Assembly: GCA_012031035.1 (NCBI GenBank)
Contig: JAAUUT010000062.1
Span: 1 to 33,458 of the forward strand
Source of the DNA: Candidatus Altimarinota bacterium
Lineage (GTDB): Bacteria; Cyanobacteriota; Cyanobacteriia; Cyanobacteriales; Microcystaceae
Length of the DNA stretch: 33,458 nucleotides
Reading direction: 5' to 3'
Shown one piece after another: positions 17,496 to 25,209 of the stretch. Each line of letters opens with the position of its first letter. Positions within the stretch are counted from its first letter, which is position 1. The translations under genes were made by a program, and so were the position numbers. The notes beneath the pieces are model-generated. The model did no database searches, was not told where the DNA came from, and was given only the letters and a program-made list of their open reading frames with translations.

Positions 17496-19196
17496 ATGTC
17501 TATGAAGGCCGACGCGACAAAATCCAAGCCTAATAATAATCCTTGGCAACATTTAGGGGCAGAGCTAGTCTTTACTCAAGATAGCTCTGGAAAATATTTG
17601 TCTTTTTACTGGCAATCGGCTTCAGAATATAACATGACGAATGAAGAGATTGTTGGCAGCTATCTCGAACATACCTTAACTCCCGTTCGGACTCAGGCTT
17701 ATTACGAGAGAATTAAACGAGTTTTAGAGCGCCGAATTCCCGAACAATGCAATTGCCTATTCCGCTACAAAGGTCGCTCTTTGCCGTTTGAATTAACCAT
17801 TAGCCCGATCTTACCAAAAGAAGGAAAACCGAAAACGGTTATGGTAATAGGACGCTTGCTAAGCGCAACAGACAGCGTACTGACAGCACAAACCGATCTT
17901 CCTTCACATCCAGGCCCCTACCAAAAGCTTTTGACCAATATTGCTCGAAAAATCCGCCGTACCTTAGATTTACCGACGATTTGGCAGCAAACTGCTGATA
18001 GTATATGCGTAGCACTGCAAGTCAGCCGATGCCTCACGATCGCTTACGATCCCAAACAAGGATATCTCGATGTCAAAGCTGAATGCTATCAGAAACCCTT
18101 GAAGTCGATGTTAGGATACCGCCTAGATTGGAAGTCCGAACCCTATTGGAAACAAGCCCTGTCCCAGCGAGAACCCGTTATCGTCGAGCAATTAGTCGAG
18201 GATAAATTTCAGGCAAAATCGATCCTTGTCGTTTCTACTTTTTATCAAAATCAACGCAATGGTTTGATTTGTTTGCAACAATGCGATCGCTCTCGTTATT
18301 GGACTCCAGCCGAAATAGAATTGGTACAAGAACTCGCCGATCAAGTTGGAACCGCGATCGCTCATGCTACTCTTTACAAAGAACTCGAACAAGCTACCCT
18401 CGCCGCAGAAGAAGCCTCTCGTCTCAAAAGCGAATTCCTCGCCAGTACCACTCACGAACTGCGAACGCCCCTCAATGGAATTATCGGCTTTCTCAAGCTG
18501 ATTTTGGATGGAATGGCAGACGATCCCGAAGAACAGCGAGAGTTTCTCGAAGAAGCCTATAAATCCTCTTTGCATTTACTCAATCTTATTAATGACATTC
18601 TCGATCTTGCCAAAATCGAAGCTGGCAAAATGGATCTCGAACTTGGTGCAGTCGAGTTAGATGAATTATTTCAAGCGGTGGAAAACTTTACTCATCCGCA
18701 AGCTCAACAAAAAAATCTCAGCTTTAAAATTAAAGAACCGCAAACGCTTACCCCCGTTGTTCTCTACGGAAACTATCAACGCCTTCTACAAGTAATGCTC
18801 AATTTAGTGGGAAATGCCATAAAATTTACTCACGAGGGAGATATTATCGTCAGTGCGGAAATTGTTAAAAAGAAAGCCAAATATCACGAGCAAGAGTTTC
18901 CAGGGATGGTCAAAATTAGCGTTGCAGATACTGGAATAGGCGTTTCCCTCGAAAAACAAGCCAAACTTTTTGAAAAATTCGTGCAAGTCGATGGTTCTCG
19001 CACTAAAGCTTATGGCGGAACGGGTTTGGGATTAGCAATTTCTCAAAAACTAGTAGAAGCAATGGGCGGACAAGTAGATTTTTATAGCATGGGAGAAGGG
19101 TTAGGTTCGACGGTCACTTTTACCGTCCCCCTCTATCAAATGCCTGTTATTAACAGCATTCAGTCGGTCAAAACTTCTTTTGAGTTAGCCAGTTAA
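17496..19196 (+). CDS. Sensor histidine kinase (PAS-like, GAF, HisKA, HATPase)
   Basis: Soluble two-component sensor kinase of 566 residues with no membrane helix. Residues about 15-125 resemble a PAS domain (FTQDSSGKYLSFYWQSASEYN). A GAF domain spans about 145-290 and contains conserved-looking C171 and C179. The HisKA H-box is FLASTTHELRTPLNGI with phosphoacceptor H320. The ATPase boxes are all present: N-box NLVGNAIKFT, G1 VADTGIGV, F-box FEKFVQVD, G2 GGTGLGLAIS. There is no receiver domain and no response regulator next to it, so its partner and signal are unknown; GAF domains of this kind in cyanobacteria may bind bilins or other cofactors, but I see no phytochrome-type bilin Cys-His motif. 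The start at 17496 has AAGGA seven bases upstream. Confidence 0.93.
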   Translation: MSMKADATKSKPNNNPWQHLGAELVFTQDSSGKYLSFYWQSASEYNMTNEEIVGSYLEHTLTPVRTQAYYERIKRVLERRIPEQCNCLFRYKGRSLPFELTISPILPKEGKPKTVMVIGRLLSATDSVLTAQTDLPSHPGPYQKLLTNIARKIRRTLDLPTIWQQTADSICVALQVSRCLTIAYDPKQGYLDVKAECYQKPLKSMLGYRLDWKSEPYWKQALSQREPVIVEQLVEDKFQAKSILVVSTFYQNQRNGLICLQQCDRSRYWTPAEIELVQELADQVGTAIAHATLYKELEQATLAAEEASRLKSEFLASTTHELRTPLNGIIGFLKLILDGMADDPEEQREFLEEAYKSSLHLLNLINDILDLAKIEAGKMDLELGAVELDELFQAVENFTHPQAQQKNLSFKIKEPQTLTPVVLYGNYQRLLQVMLNLVGNAIKFTHEGDIIVSAEIVKKKAKYHEQEFPGMVKISVADTGIGVSLEKQAKLFEKFVQVDGSRTKAYGGTGLGLAISQKLVEAMGGQVDFYSMGEGLGSTVTFTVPLYQMPVINSIQSVKTSFELAS

Positions 19197-19267
19197 AAAT
19201 AACTGATAACTAATTAACGCTAGGATAAAGATAGCTACAATTTCACCGTAGTAAATTGAGGTCAATC

Positions 19268-19504
19268 ATGTCATTAGCACTAACTCCAGATAACGTCGAA
19301 CAAGTTTTAGATGAAATGCGCCCCTACCTAATGGCAGATGGCGGTAATGTCGAATTAGTTGAAATTGATGGTCCTATCGTTAAACTTCGTCTTCAGGGAG
19401 CTTGTGGCTCTTGTCCGAGTTCTACAATGACTCTCAAAATGGGTATTGAGCGTCGTTTGCGAGAAATTATTCCTGAAATTGCCGAAGTCGAACAAGCTAT
19501 GTAA
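19268..19504 (+). CDS. NfuA/CnfU-type NifU C-terminal Fe-S scaffold
   Basis: Short Nfu protein that assembles and delivers [4Fe-4S] or [2Fe-2S] clusters, for example to photosystem I in cyanobacteria and chloroplasts. The 78 residues from ATG 19268 comprise one NifU C-terminal domain with the cluster-binding CGSC ([22 protein letters not shown]). A TTG at 19256 would add four residues, but the ATG gives the usual start [21 protein letters not shown]. It lies 71 bases after the sensor kinase stop on the same strand; cotranscription is possible but the functions are unrelated. A strong terminator hairpin follows at 19593-19620. Confidence 0.95.
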   Translation: MSLALTPDNVEQVLDEMRPYLMADGGNVELVEIDGPIVKLRLQGACGSCPSSTMTLKMGIERRLREIIPEIAEVEQAM

Positions 19505-19592
19505 ATCAGTGAGCAGTGACCAGCGATCGCTTAAAGTTCCTAGTCACTGTTAAAAAGGGGGCATAACATATAATTTATTCAACTTTAAATAG

Positions 19593-19620
19593 CGAGCAAA
19601 ATCAAAGTTTTTGCTCGTTT
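19593..19620. terminator. Bidirectional terminator between nfu and the K+ channel gene
   Basis: CGAGCAAAA-TCAAAGT-TTTTGCTCG, a perfect 9-bp stem followed by TTT on the plus strand. It sits between the convergent nfu-type gene (ends 19504) and the channel gene (stop at 19636), so it can end both transcripts. Confidence 0.65.
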
Positions 19621-19635
19621 ACTTATGTGCCTCAA

Positions 19636-20442
19636 TCATTTTTGAAATTCTTCTAGTTTTGTGCCACAAATCTTACAGTGATTAGCATCAAAATCATGAA
19701 TTGATAAACCGCAACCCGAACAACTTTTTTGAACTTGAGTAGTTGTTTCTAGCAATTTTTTAACGAGTTCTCCTATTTGCCAGGGAATTAATAAAATTCC
19801 TGTAAGAATCATTAAAACTGTCAAAGCTCGACCGCTTTCAGACACTGGAGTAACATCGCCAAACCCTACAGTAGTCATTGTTACAATTGAAAAATACAGC
19901 GCATCAAAGAAATTTCTAAAAACTGTAGGATTGATTGAATGCTCGGCTTGATAAATAAAACCAGAATAAACAAAAATAATTGAAAATAAGGTTAAAAATA
20001 TACGGGCAAAAATTACGCCATCTTCTGTTTCTATTTTAAAAATAGAAATTTTAAAGTCGAGAAATCTAATTAATCGTAAAAGTCGAAACCATCTAAAAAT
20101 TCGGATAAATCGAATATCCATTATTCCTATTAGCAACGGAACAATAGAGAGTAGGTCGAAGATAGAAAAGAGACTAAAAACAAATTTAATTTTAGAGTCA
20201 GCACACCAAAATCGAACGATGTATTCAATAGTAAAAAGAACTAATATAGCCAGATCGAGATTGTCTAACCAAATTTGTAAGACTTGAGGAATTGAATAGG
20301 TTTCTGTAACAAAGATGGCTAGAGATAAAAATATTAATCCCAGAAGAATTAAGTTAATCGTTTTACCAATAGGTGTTTCGATATCTTCTAAGTAACGCGA
20401 AATTGTTTTTCGCCACAATATAAGATTCATACCAAATTGCAA
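19636..20442 (-). CDS. Voltage-gated-type K+ channel with C-terminal zinc ribbon
   Basis: Six-helix Kv-like ion channel of 268 residues. Hydrophobic segments lie at about 28-47, 62-78, 89-108, S4 at 111-126 (RFIRIFRWFRLLRLIRF, basic residue at roughly every third position), S5 at 146-165 and S6 at 204-222. The pore loop carries the selectivity filter TVGFGD (191-196), which marks potassium selectivity. After S6 there is a short cytosolic tail ending in CSGC...CKIC (C241, C244, C256, C259), a predicted zinc ribbon in place of the usual RCK or cyclic-nucleotide domain. Probable role is membrane potential or K+ homeostasis. The gene stands alone; start at 20442. Confidence 0.9.
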   Translation of the reverse strand: MQFGMNLILWRKTISRYLEDIETPIGKTINLILLGLIFLSLAIFVTETYSIPQVLQIWLDNLDLAILVLFTIEYIVRFWCADSKIKFVFSLFSIFDLLSIVPLLIGIMDIRFIRIFRWFRLLRLIRFLDFKISIFKIETEDGVIFARIFLTLFSIIFVYSGFIYQAEHSINPTVFRNFFDALYFSIVTMTTVGFGDVTPVSESGRALTVLMILTGILLIPWQIGELVKKLLETTTQVQKSCSGCGLSIHDFDANHCKICGTKLEEFQK

Positions 20443-20466
20443 AAGTATTATAAAGATTTTAGGGGG

Positions 20467-20766
20467 TTAAAATCTCAGTTGATTTTCATGAATATAACCT
20501 CCACCACAAACATCAGTTTCATACCAACCATTACTATAATTATCAACATTGATATATTGATAAACTAACGACAAGCGAAATTAATGTTGTGGTTCTTAAT
20601 GACCAGTGTTGTGAAAGCATATTTTTTTTGATAAGAATACATTAATATAGTTCCCAAAATTTTGTCTAAATGAATGCGCGATCGCGATTTAAAATCGTTA
20701 ATAATTGCTTTCGGTAGCGGGTTCAAATCAAATCTATAGTCATACACCAGGTAAAGAGTAAAGCAG
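20467..20766 (-). other. Gap with possible SH3-like coding relic
   Basis: Between the channel and the NTF2-like gene. The minus-strand frame at 20467-20580 reads LVYQYINVDNYSNGWYE then TDVCGGGYIHENQLRF, which resembles the last strands of a bacterial SH3 domain (conserved W, then G-Y). An overlapping frame, open at 20565-20876, ends LVIKNHNINFACR and could be its displaced upstream part. No start with a ribosome site is visible. I would treat it as a relic or chance, not a gene. Confidence 0.25.
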
Positions 20767-21267
20767 TTACCCTCCCCAAGTTTGCGTGTCGATATATTCG
20801 CGAAAACGAACGATTTGATCATTTTTGAACTCGATAACGATCGCATCGTCTGCACGATTGAGACGATTTGTTGCATCTTCTCGATCTTCCCAATACCATT
20901 CCACAGCAGCGCGATCGCCTTCTATAATAATTTGTTTGATTTCAACTTTGATATTTGAGTAGGACTTAAAAAAACCTTCCGCTACGTCTCGAATAGTATC
21001 CCTTCCTACCCAACGATTTCCTGGTACGATAAATTCTCCCTCTTGACCGAACAAAGAAGCAAATGCTTCTGCATCTTCTTTGACCCAAGCATCGCCTGCT
21101 TGTTTAATAATGGCTCGAATTTCTTCGGGTTGCATAGATTCTGACTGTTGCGAATTCAAATTAGCAATAATAGGTGTGGCTAGGACGGGAGTTTTTATAC
21201 TAGTTAACATTATGATAATTCCCAAGATTACTCCCAATAAAATAGAAAAGACGCGATCGCACTTCAT
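20767..21267 (-). CDS. Exported NTF2-like (SnoaL/SgcJ-type) protein
   Basis: 166 residues. An N-terminal hydrophobic segment (about 9-30, ending VLATPIIA) looks like a signal peptide. Residues about 45-160 form an NTF2-like cone fold of the SnoaL/SgcJ type: EEIRAIIKQAGDAWVKEDAEAFASLFGQEGEFIVPG, then GRDTIRDVAEGFF and VEWYWEDR...DAIVIEFKNDQIVRFREYID. Members bind or convert small molecules, but the substrate cannot be deduced. It starts two bases past the msrB stop, so the two are cotranscribed; both appear exported, suggesting an extracytoplasmic stress or repair function (inference). Confidence 0.82.
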   Translation of the reverse strand: MKCDRVFSILLGVILGIIIMLTSIKTPVLATPIIANLNSQQSESMQPEEIRAIIKQAGDAWVKEDAEAFASLFGQEGEFIVPGNRWVGRDTIRDVAEGFFKSYSNIKVEIKQIIIEGDRAAVEWYWEDREDATNRLNRADDAIVIEFKNDQIVRFREYIDTQTWGG

Positions 21268-21269
21268 GG

Positions 21270-21767
21270 TTATCCTCCTGCTATAAATTTCAGCGCCACA
21301 CCATTCATGCAGTAACGTTTTCCGGTAGGTTTTGGCCCGTCGTCAAATACATGACCGAGATGTCCGCCACAGCGACGACAATGCACCTCGATTCGGGTCG
21401 CCAACAACGATTTATCGATGGATGTCTCAACTGCACCTGTGATGGGTGCATAAAAACTCGGCCAACCCGTCCCGCTATCAAATTTTGTCTCGGATGAGAA
21501 TACTGGCAAATCGCACCCCGCACAATTATAGATTCCTTTGTCATATTGCTTATCGAGTGGACTGCTGTGCGATCGCTCGGTTCCCCGCTGGCGCAATACA
21601 CAAAATTGCCATGGTGTCAAGAGTTTGCGCCATTGTTCTTCAGTTTTTTTGATTTCAAAGTCTTTATTGGAAGCAGCGATCGCTTTTTGCGTTTGAGGTA
21701 GGTTGTTATATAACCATGCTGTTGCAATCGTTGCCGTACCAGCAATTAAAAAAATACGTTTGTTCAT
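21270..21767 (-). CDS. msrB: Peptide-methionine (R)-S-oxide reductase MsrB, membrane-anchored or exported
   Basis: Repairs R-methionine sulfoxide in oxidised proteins. Residues 1-33 hold a hydrophobic segment (IFLIAGTATIATAWLY), so the enzyme is probably outside the cytoplasm or membrane-anchored. The MsrB domain follows: EEQWRKLLTPWQFCVLRQRGTE, zinc-binding C82/C85 (CAGC) and C130/C133 (CRRC), FDSGTGWPSF, and the catalytic C153 in RYCMNGVALKF. C56 may be the recycling cysteine. Length 165 is normal for an MsrB with a leader. First gene of a two-gene unit with the NTF2-like gene. Start at 21767. Confidence 0.95.
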   Translation of the reverse strand: MNKRIFLIAGTATIATAWLYNNLPQTQKAIAASNKDFEIKKTEEQWRKLLTPWQFCVLRQRGTERSHSSPLDKQYDKGIYNCAGCDLPVFSSETKFDSGTGWPSFYAPITGAVETSIDKSLLATRIEVHCRRCGGHLGHVFDDGPKPTGKRYCMNGVALKFIAGG

Positions 21768-21854
21768 TTAAACCTTAAAAATTATTCTCGCTCTCTATTA
21801 AATTTTAATGACCTGAGATTTTACTGAGAATGGGATAAAAAATTACTTTTTTAT

Positions 21855-22008
21855 TTCAGTAAAAACTTTCTCAAACTTCAACGATTACAGGAGCGCGATC
21901 GCTTGGTTAAGATAGCTTTCTCGGTTCTATATTCAGTAAAAACTTTCTCAAACTTCAACGATTACAGGAACATGATCGCTTGGTTGAGATAGCTTTCTCG
22001 GTTCTATA
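21855..22008. repeat. 77-bp tandem duplication of the xth 3' end
   Basis: Two adjacent 77-base copies (21855-21931 and 21932-22008) differ at only four positions by my alignment. The right copy contains the genuine last codons and stop of the exonuclease III gene, and the left copy lies just beyond the stop. Three of the four differences are clustered and turn AACATGATCGC into AGCGCGATCGC in the outer copy, creating a HIP1-type GCGATCGC site and changing what would be the catalytic SDHVP to SDRAP. Confidence 0.9.
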
Positions 22009-22736
22009 TCGATTTTACAATCAATTGCTTTTTCATAAAGTTTAGGAGTGAGATAATGATGGTCGATACGCCATCCTCGATTGCGTTGAAAACCGCCATG
22101 TCGATAATCCCACCAACTAAACTGTTCGCCTTCACTGTTAAACTTACGAAAAGCATCTTTGAAACCAATTGCTAATACTTCTTGTAAAGCTTGTCTCTCG
22201 CGAGGAGAAGCCATAATGTGTTTTTCTTTTCCTTTGGGATCGTAAATATCTCTATCTTCTAAAGCAATATTAAAATCCCCACAAATACAAATATCTTCTG
22301 TGGTTTGTGCTAATAAAATTGCTAGGTATTCTCGCAAGACTGTTAGCCAACGCAGCTTATAATCATACTTTTCGCTATCAATCTCCGCTCCATTAGGAAC
22401 GTATAAATTAACAATCCGAATGTTATTAATGACACCACTAATAACTCGTTTTTGTACGTCAAACTCTTGGGCAACTTCATTTTCTAAAACGCTAGAAAAT
22501 CCTATTTTAATATCGGCTAAAGGTTGAAGGCTAAAAATTGCTACCCCATTATAAGCTTTCTGACCGGAAATATAGAGATGATAGCCAAGTTTTTCAAAAG
22601 GTTCTCTTGGAAAATCTTCGTCAACTACCTTGGTTTCTTGCAAGCAGAGAACATCGACAGGATTAGTTTGCAACCAATCAACGATATGTTGCTGACGAGT
22701 GCGAATTGAATTGACATTCCAAGTAGCGACTTTCAT
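21948..22736 (-). CDS. xth: Exodeoxyribonuclease III / AP endonuclease
   Basis: Xth family base-excision repair enzyme: cuts 5' of abasic sites and removes 3' blocking groups. Length 262 is normal. Motifs: MKVATWNVNSIRTR (metal-site N7), LCLQETKV with catalytic E34, LYVPNG, CGDFNIALEDRD, WWDYR and the C-terminal SDHVPVIVEV with the catalytic D254-H255. The last 61 bases of the gene are inside the right copy of a tandem duplication. Start at 22736 is unambiguous. It stands 53 bases downstream of the rluA-type gene's stop region? The order is divergent in function but same strand; the upstream neighbour on this strand is the rluA-type gene, which ends at 22789, leaving 52 bases, so cotranscription is possible. 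Confidence 0.95.
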   Translation of the reverse strand: MKVATWNVNSIRTRQQHIVDWLQTNPVDVLCLQETKVVDEDFPREPFEKLGYHLYISGQKAYNGVAIFSLQPLADIKIGFSSVLENEVAQEFDVQKRVISGVINNIRIVNLYVPNGAEIDSEKYDYKLRWLTVLREYLAILLAQTTEDICICGDFNIALEDRDIYDPKGKEKHIMASPRERQALQEVLAIGFKDAFRKFNSEGEQFSWWDYRHGGFQRNRGWRIDHHYLTPKLYEKAIDCKIDIEPRKLSQPSDHVPVIVEV

Positions 22737-22788
22737 AAATTATTTAAACTTACTTATATAACCTTATCTTTATTTGAAAAGCAACGAT

Positions 22789-24495
22789 TTAACTAAATGG
22801 CGTTTGGGCACATAGCTTAACCATTTTCCCAAACTGTGGATGCACAAAACCAAGTTCTCTAGCATGAAGATGCAATCGACTTGCATTTGCACGACACCCA
22901 TAGAGATTATCTCCTAATATCGGTATGCCAAGTCCTCTCGCATCAGCAGAATGAACTCTAAGCTGATGGGTGCGTCCCGTTAATGGGATAAACTCAACGC
23001 GAGTAGTATTTTCTTTTCTCTCAATTACCTGGAAACGAGTAACGCTAGGCTTTCCATGCTCCCAATTAACTTGTTGATAGGGACGATTTTCGGGATTTCC
23101 CCAAAGCGGCAGTTCGATCGCGCCTCGATCGCGAGTTACAATACCCGCAAGTATAGCTTCGTAAACCTTACTCACCTGTCTTCGTTCAAATTGTTGGCTG
23201 AGTTGGCGATAAGTTGCTAAATTGCGCGCTACTAGCAGAATACCCGATGTATCTCGGTCTAACCGATGTACGGCAATAAGCTTCATCCCATCGGGTAAAA
23301 GAAGGCGCAAGCGACTTAATACGCTATCTTGCGTACTGCGATCGCGTCCTGGAACCGATAATAATCCTGGGGGTTTGTTAACGACAATTAACCATTCATC
23401 TTCATAAACGATGGAGAGTGTAAGATCGTCCCATTTTTCCTTAGACTTTGAATCTTCACCCCTCTCCCAAAATTGGGAGAGGAGTTGGGGGTGAGGACTA
23501 ACCTCAAGAATGGAGGGCATTAAATCTGTTTTACGCTGAGACAATCCCGACAGTAAAAACCCCATCAATGGCTGACAGCGTTCCGTACAAGCCCCGTAAA
23601 ATTCTCCCTCAATTTTGCCTCCAGAAGAATTCCCCCACCAAAATTCTGCCATTGCTAAAGGCTTTAGACTGTGCGTTGCGGCGTAATGCAGTAGCTTTGG
23701 GGCGCAACAATCCCCCGTTCCTGTCGGCAACCCTTCTGGCATTAATTCCCGCAAGGTTTGCGACTTCCCTAAAAAATTGGTGAGGGAATAGACGGCGTGC
23801 ATCTGCGCTTGTAGTTGGCGGGAAAGTTCTTTACGGCGTTGTTTGAGTTGGCGAATTCTGATGTCTGCGATCGCGATCGCCTCTTTCAGTTGCCTCAATG
23901 CCTCATCTCGTTTGCGTTTGAGTTGCTTTCGTTCGATGCCATCGCGACGACTTTCTTCGTCGAGTCGTTCGAGTTCTTCTGTTAATAGCTGGCGTTTTTC
24001 CTGGCGTTGTTGCTTGCGTTGGCGATGGCGATCGCTCATTTGTTGCAAGTCTTTTTCAAATTCAAAACGCAACGTTTCGTATTGATGGCGTTCGGGTAGT
24101 TGTTTGAGTGCAATCAGTTCTTGCTTAATCGCTTCTAACTCATTTAAGGTGAGAACTTCATCTAGGGCAACGCGATCGCGTCCTGGAATCGGTCCAACCC
24201 AACCTTCAACCTTGCTGTAACCATTAAGTAAACCAGAAAAAGCTTTGAGGACTCTTCGTTCGCCACAGGATAACTCGACTAACAAGATACCATACATTTT
24301 TCCTTCGCGAGAATGGTGCTTGCTTTTGGCGAGGTCTTGCATTAAACCCCGCGCGATCGTTTCTGCTAAACTCGTTCGAGGAAGCCACAAGAACTCGCCG
24401 CTTTGCCAACAGCATCCTTCGTACCAATAGCTAATTGGGGAATCATCGATTAAAGATTTGCGATCGAGAAAATCTGAAAGGGGATGTAGAAGCAC
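22789..24495 (-). CDS. RluA-family pseudouridine synthase with long N-terminal coiled coil
   Basis: Converts uridine to pseudouridine in rRNA or tRNA; the exact site is unknown. The catalytic domain is at about 357-560: NKPPGLLSVPGR, then HRLDRDTSGILLVAR with catalytic D413, and TGRTHQLRVHSA. Upstream is a 350-residue extension. Residues about 115-232 are a highly charged coiled coil (EFEKDLQQMSDRHRQRKQQR), flanked by Cys-containing segments GDCCAPKLLHYA and GACTERCQPLMGFLL. This extended architecture is known in cyanobacterial members, but its role is not. A dispersed repeat is inserted in frame at the domain junction (see 23457-23496). Start at 24495. Possible operon with xth downstream. 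Confidence 0.9.
   Translation of the reverse strand: MLLHPLSDFLDRKSLIDDSPISYWYEGCCWQSGEFLWLPRTSLAETIARGLMQDLAKSKHHSREGKMYGILLVELSCGERRVLKAFSGLLNGYSKVEGWVGPIPGRDRVALDEVLTLNELEAIKQELIALKQLPERHQYETLRFEFEKDLQQMSDRHRQRKQQRQEKRQLLTEELERLDEESRRDGIERKQLKRKRDEALRQLKEAIAIADIRIRQLKQRRKELSRQLQAQMHAVYSLTNFLGKSQTLRELMPEGLPTGTGDCCAPKLLHYAATHSLKPLAMAEFWWGNSSGGKIEGEFYGACTERCQPLMGFLLSGLSQRKTDLMPSILEVSPHPQLLSQFWERGEDSKSKEKWDDLTLSIVYEDEWLIVVNKPPGLLSVPGRDRSTQDSVLSRLRLLLPDGMKLIAVHRLDRDTSGILLVARNLATYRQLSQQFERRQVSKVYEAILAGIVTRDRGAIELPLWGNPENRPYQQVNWEHGKPSVTRFQVIERKENTTRVEFIPLTGRTHQLRVHSADARGLGIPILGDNLYGCRANASRLHLHARELGFVHPQFGKMVKLCAQTPFS
23457..23496. repeat. Dispersed repeat inserted in frame within the rluA-type gene
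   Basis: CCTCTCCCAA-AA-TTGGGAGAGG (23461-23482) flanked by CACC and AGTTGGGGGTGAGG is a familiar cyanobacterial intergenic repeat. Here it sits inside a coding region and is read as SPHPQLLSQFWERGE, a linker just before the catalytic domain. Confidence 0.6.
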
Positions 24496-24517
24496 TTAAC
24501 CAAATAATTCGTAATTT

Positions 24518-25090
24518 CTAACCCTCAAAAGATACGTCTTCGTAAAGTTCAGTCATCGTTCCTTCAAAATCAATGCTTTGAAGTTGATAGAAATCTTGTA
24601 GCGAAGTATAAGACTGCAAGATCCACAATCCATCATCGCCGCGCCGCAAACATTCAACTCGCTGCCGTTTAGTATTGATGAGGATGTATTCTTGTAAGCT
24701 TTCGATCTGCTGGTAGTCGGCAAACTTATCGCCTCTATCGAAGGCTTCTGTCGAGTCGGATAAAACTTCGACAATTAAACAGGGAAACTGTTTGTAAATA
24801 GGGGTTTCCTTATCGCGATCGTCGCAAGTGACCATAACATCGGGATAATAATAACGATTCAGGGATTGGATGTGCGCTTTCATGTCGGCAATATATACGC
24901 GACAGCCCCTATTACGAACGTGGTTGCGCAGTGATGAAGCTAGGTTAAGCGCAATGGTAACATGGGCATCGCTTGCGCCTGCCATCGCGTAGACTTCTCC
25001 GTCGATGTATTCGTGCTTGTTATCGCTTTGCTCCTCCATCTCAAGATATTTTTCGGGACTTATGTAAGTCGAGCTAGGAGATGCAATCAT
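24518..25090 (-). CDS. Uma2-family (DUF820) PD-(D/E)XK nuclease-like protein
   Basis: 190-residue member of a family greatly expanded in cyanobacteria, with a restriction-endonuclease-like fold and unproven function. Recognisable stretches: YLEMEEQSDNKHEYIDGEVYAMAGAS at the N-terminus, YYPDVMVTCD (core Asp), CLIVEVLSDSTEAFDRGDKFADYQ (Glu and Lys of the PD-(D/E)XK core) and LQEYILINTKRQRVE. Start at 25090 (MIASPSSTYISPEKYLEMEEQ) is typical. It lies 22 bases upstream of the rluA-type gene on the same strand. Confidence 0.93.
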   Translation of the reverse strand: MIASPSSTYISPEKYLEMEEQSDNKHEYIDGEVYAMAGASDAHVTIALNLASSLRNHVRNRGCRVYIADMKAHIQSLNRYYYPDVMVTCDDRDKETPIYKQFPCLIVEVLSDSTEAFDRGDKFADYQQIESLQEYILINTKRQRVECLRRGDDGLWILQSYTSLQDFYQLQSIDFEGTMTELYEDVSFEG

Positions 25091-25209
25091 GTAGAAAACC
25101 TCAAAATTCAGTCGCGTTTGTTTTTATCGTAGCCTGTAATTTTGGACGCGATCGCATCAAAGCAATGCCCGCAGAGCAAGCGACTATTGCTTAAGGCAAT
25201 GAGGAGAGA

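Noticed and set aside
18192..18575. Antisense ORF of 127 codons in the sensor kinase gene
   Set aside because: It mirrors the kinase's GAF/HisKA coding sequence; no independent evidence.
19256..19258. TTG as the start of the Nfu gene
   Set aside because: The ATG at 19268 gives the family-typical N-terminus; the extra four codons add nothing conserved.
20565..20876. 103-codon minus-strand ORF as a real gene
   Set aside because: It overlaps the well-supported NTF2-like gene in another frame by about 110 bases and has no ribosome site; at most it contains a relic.
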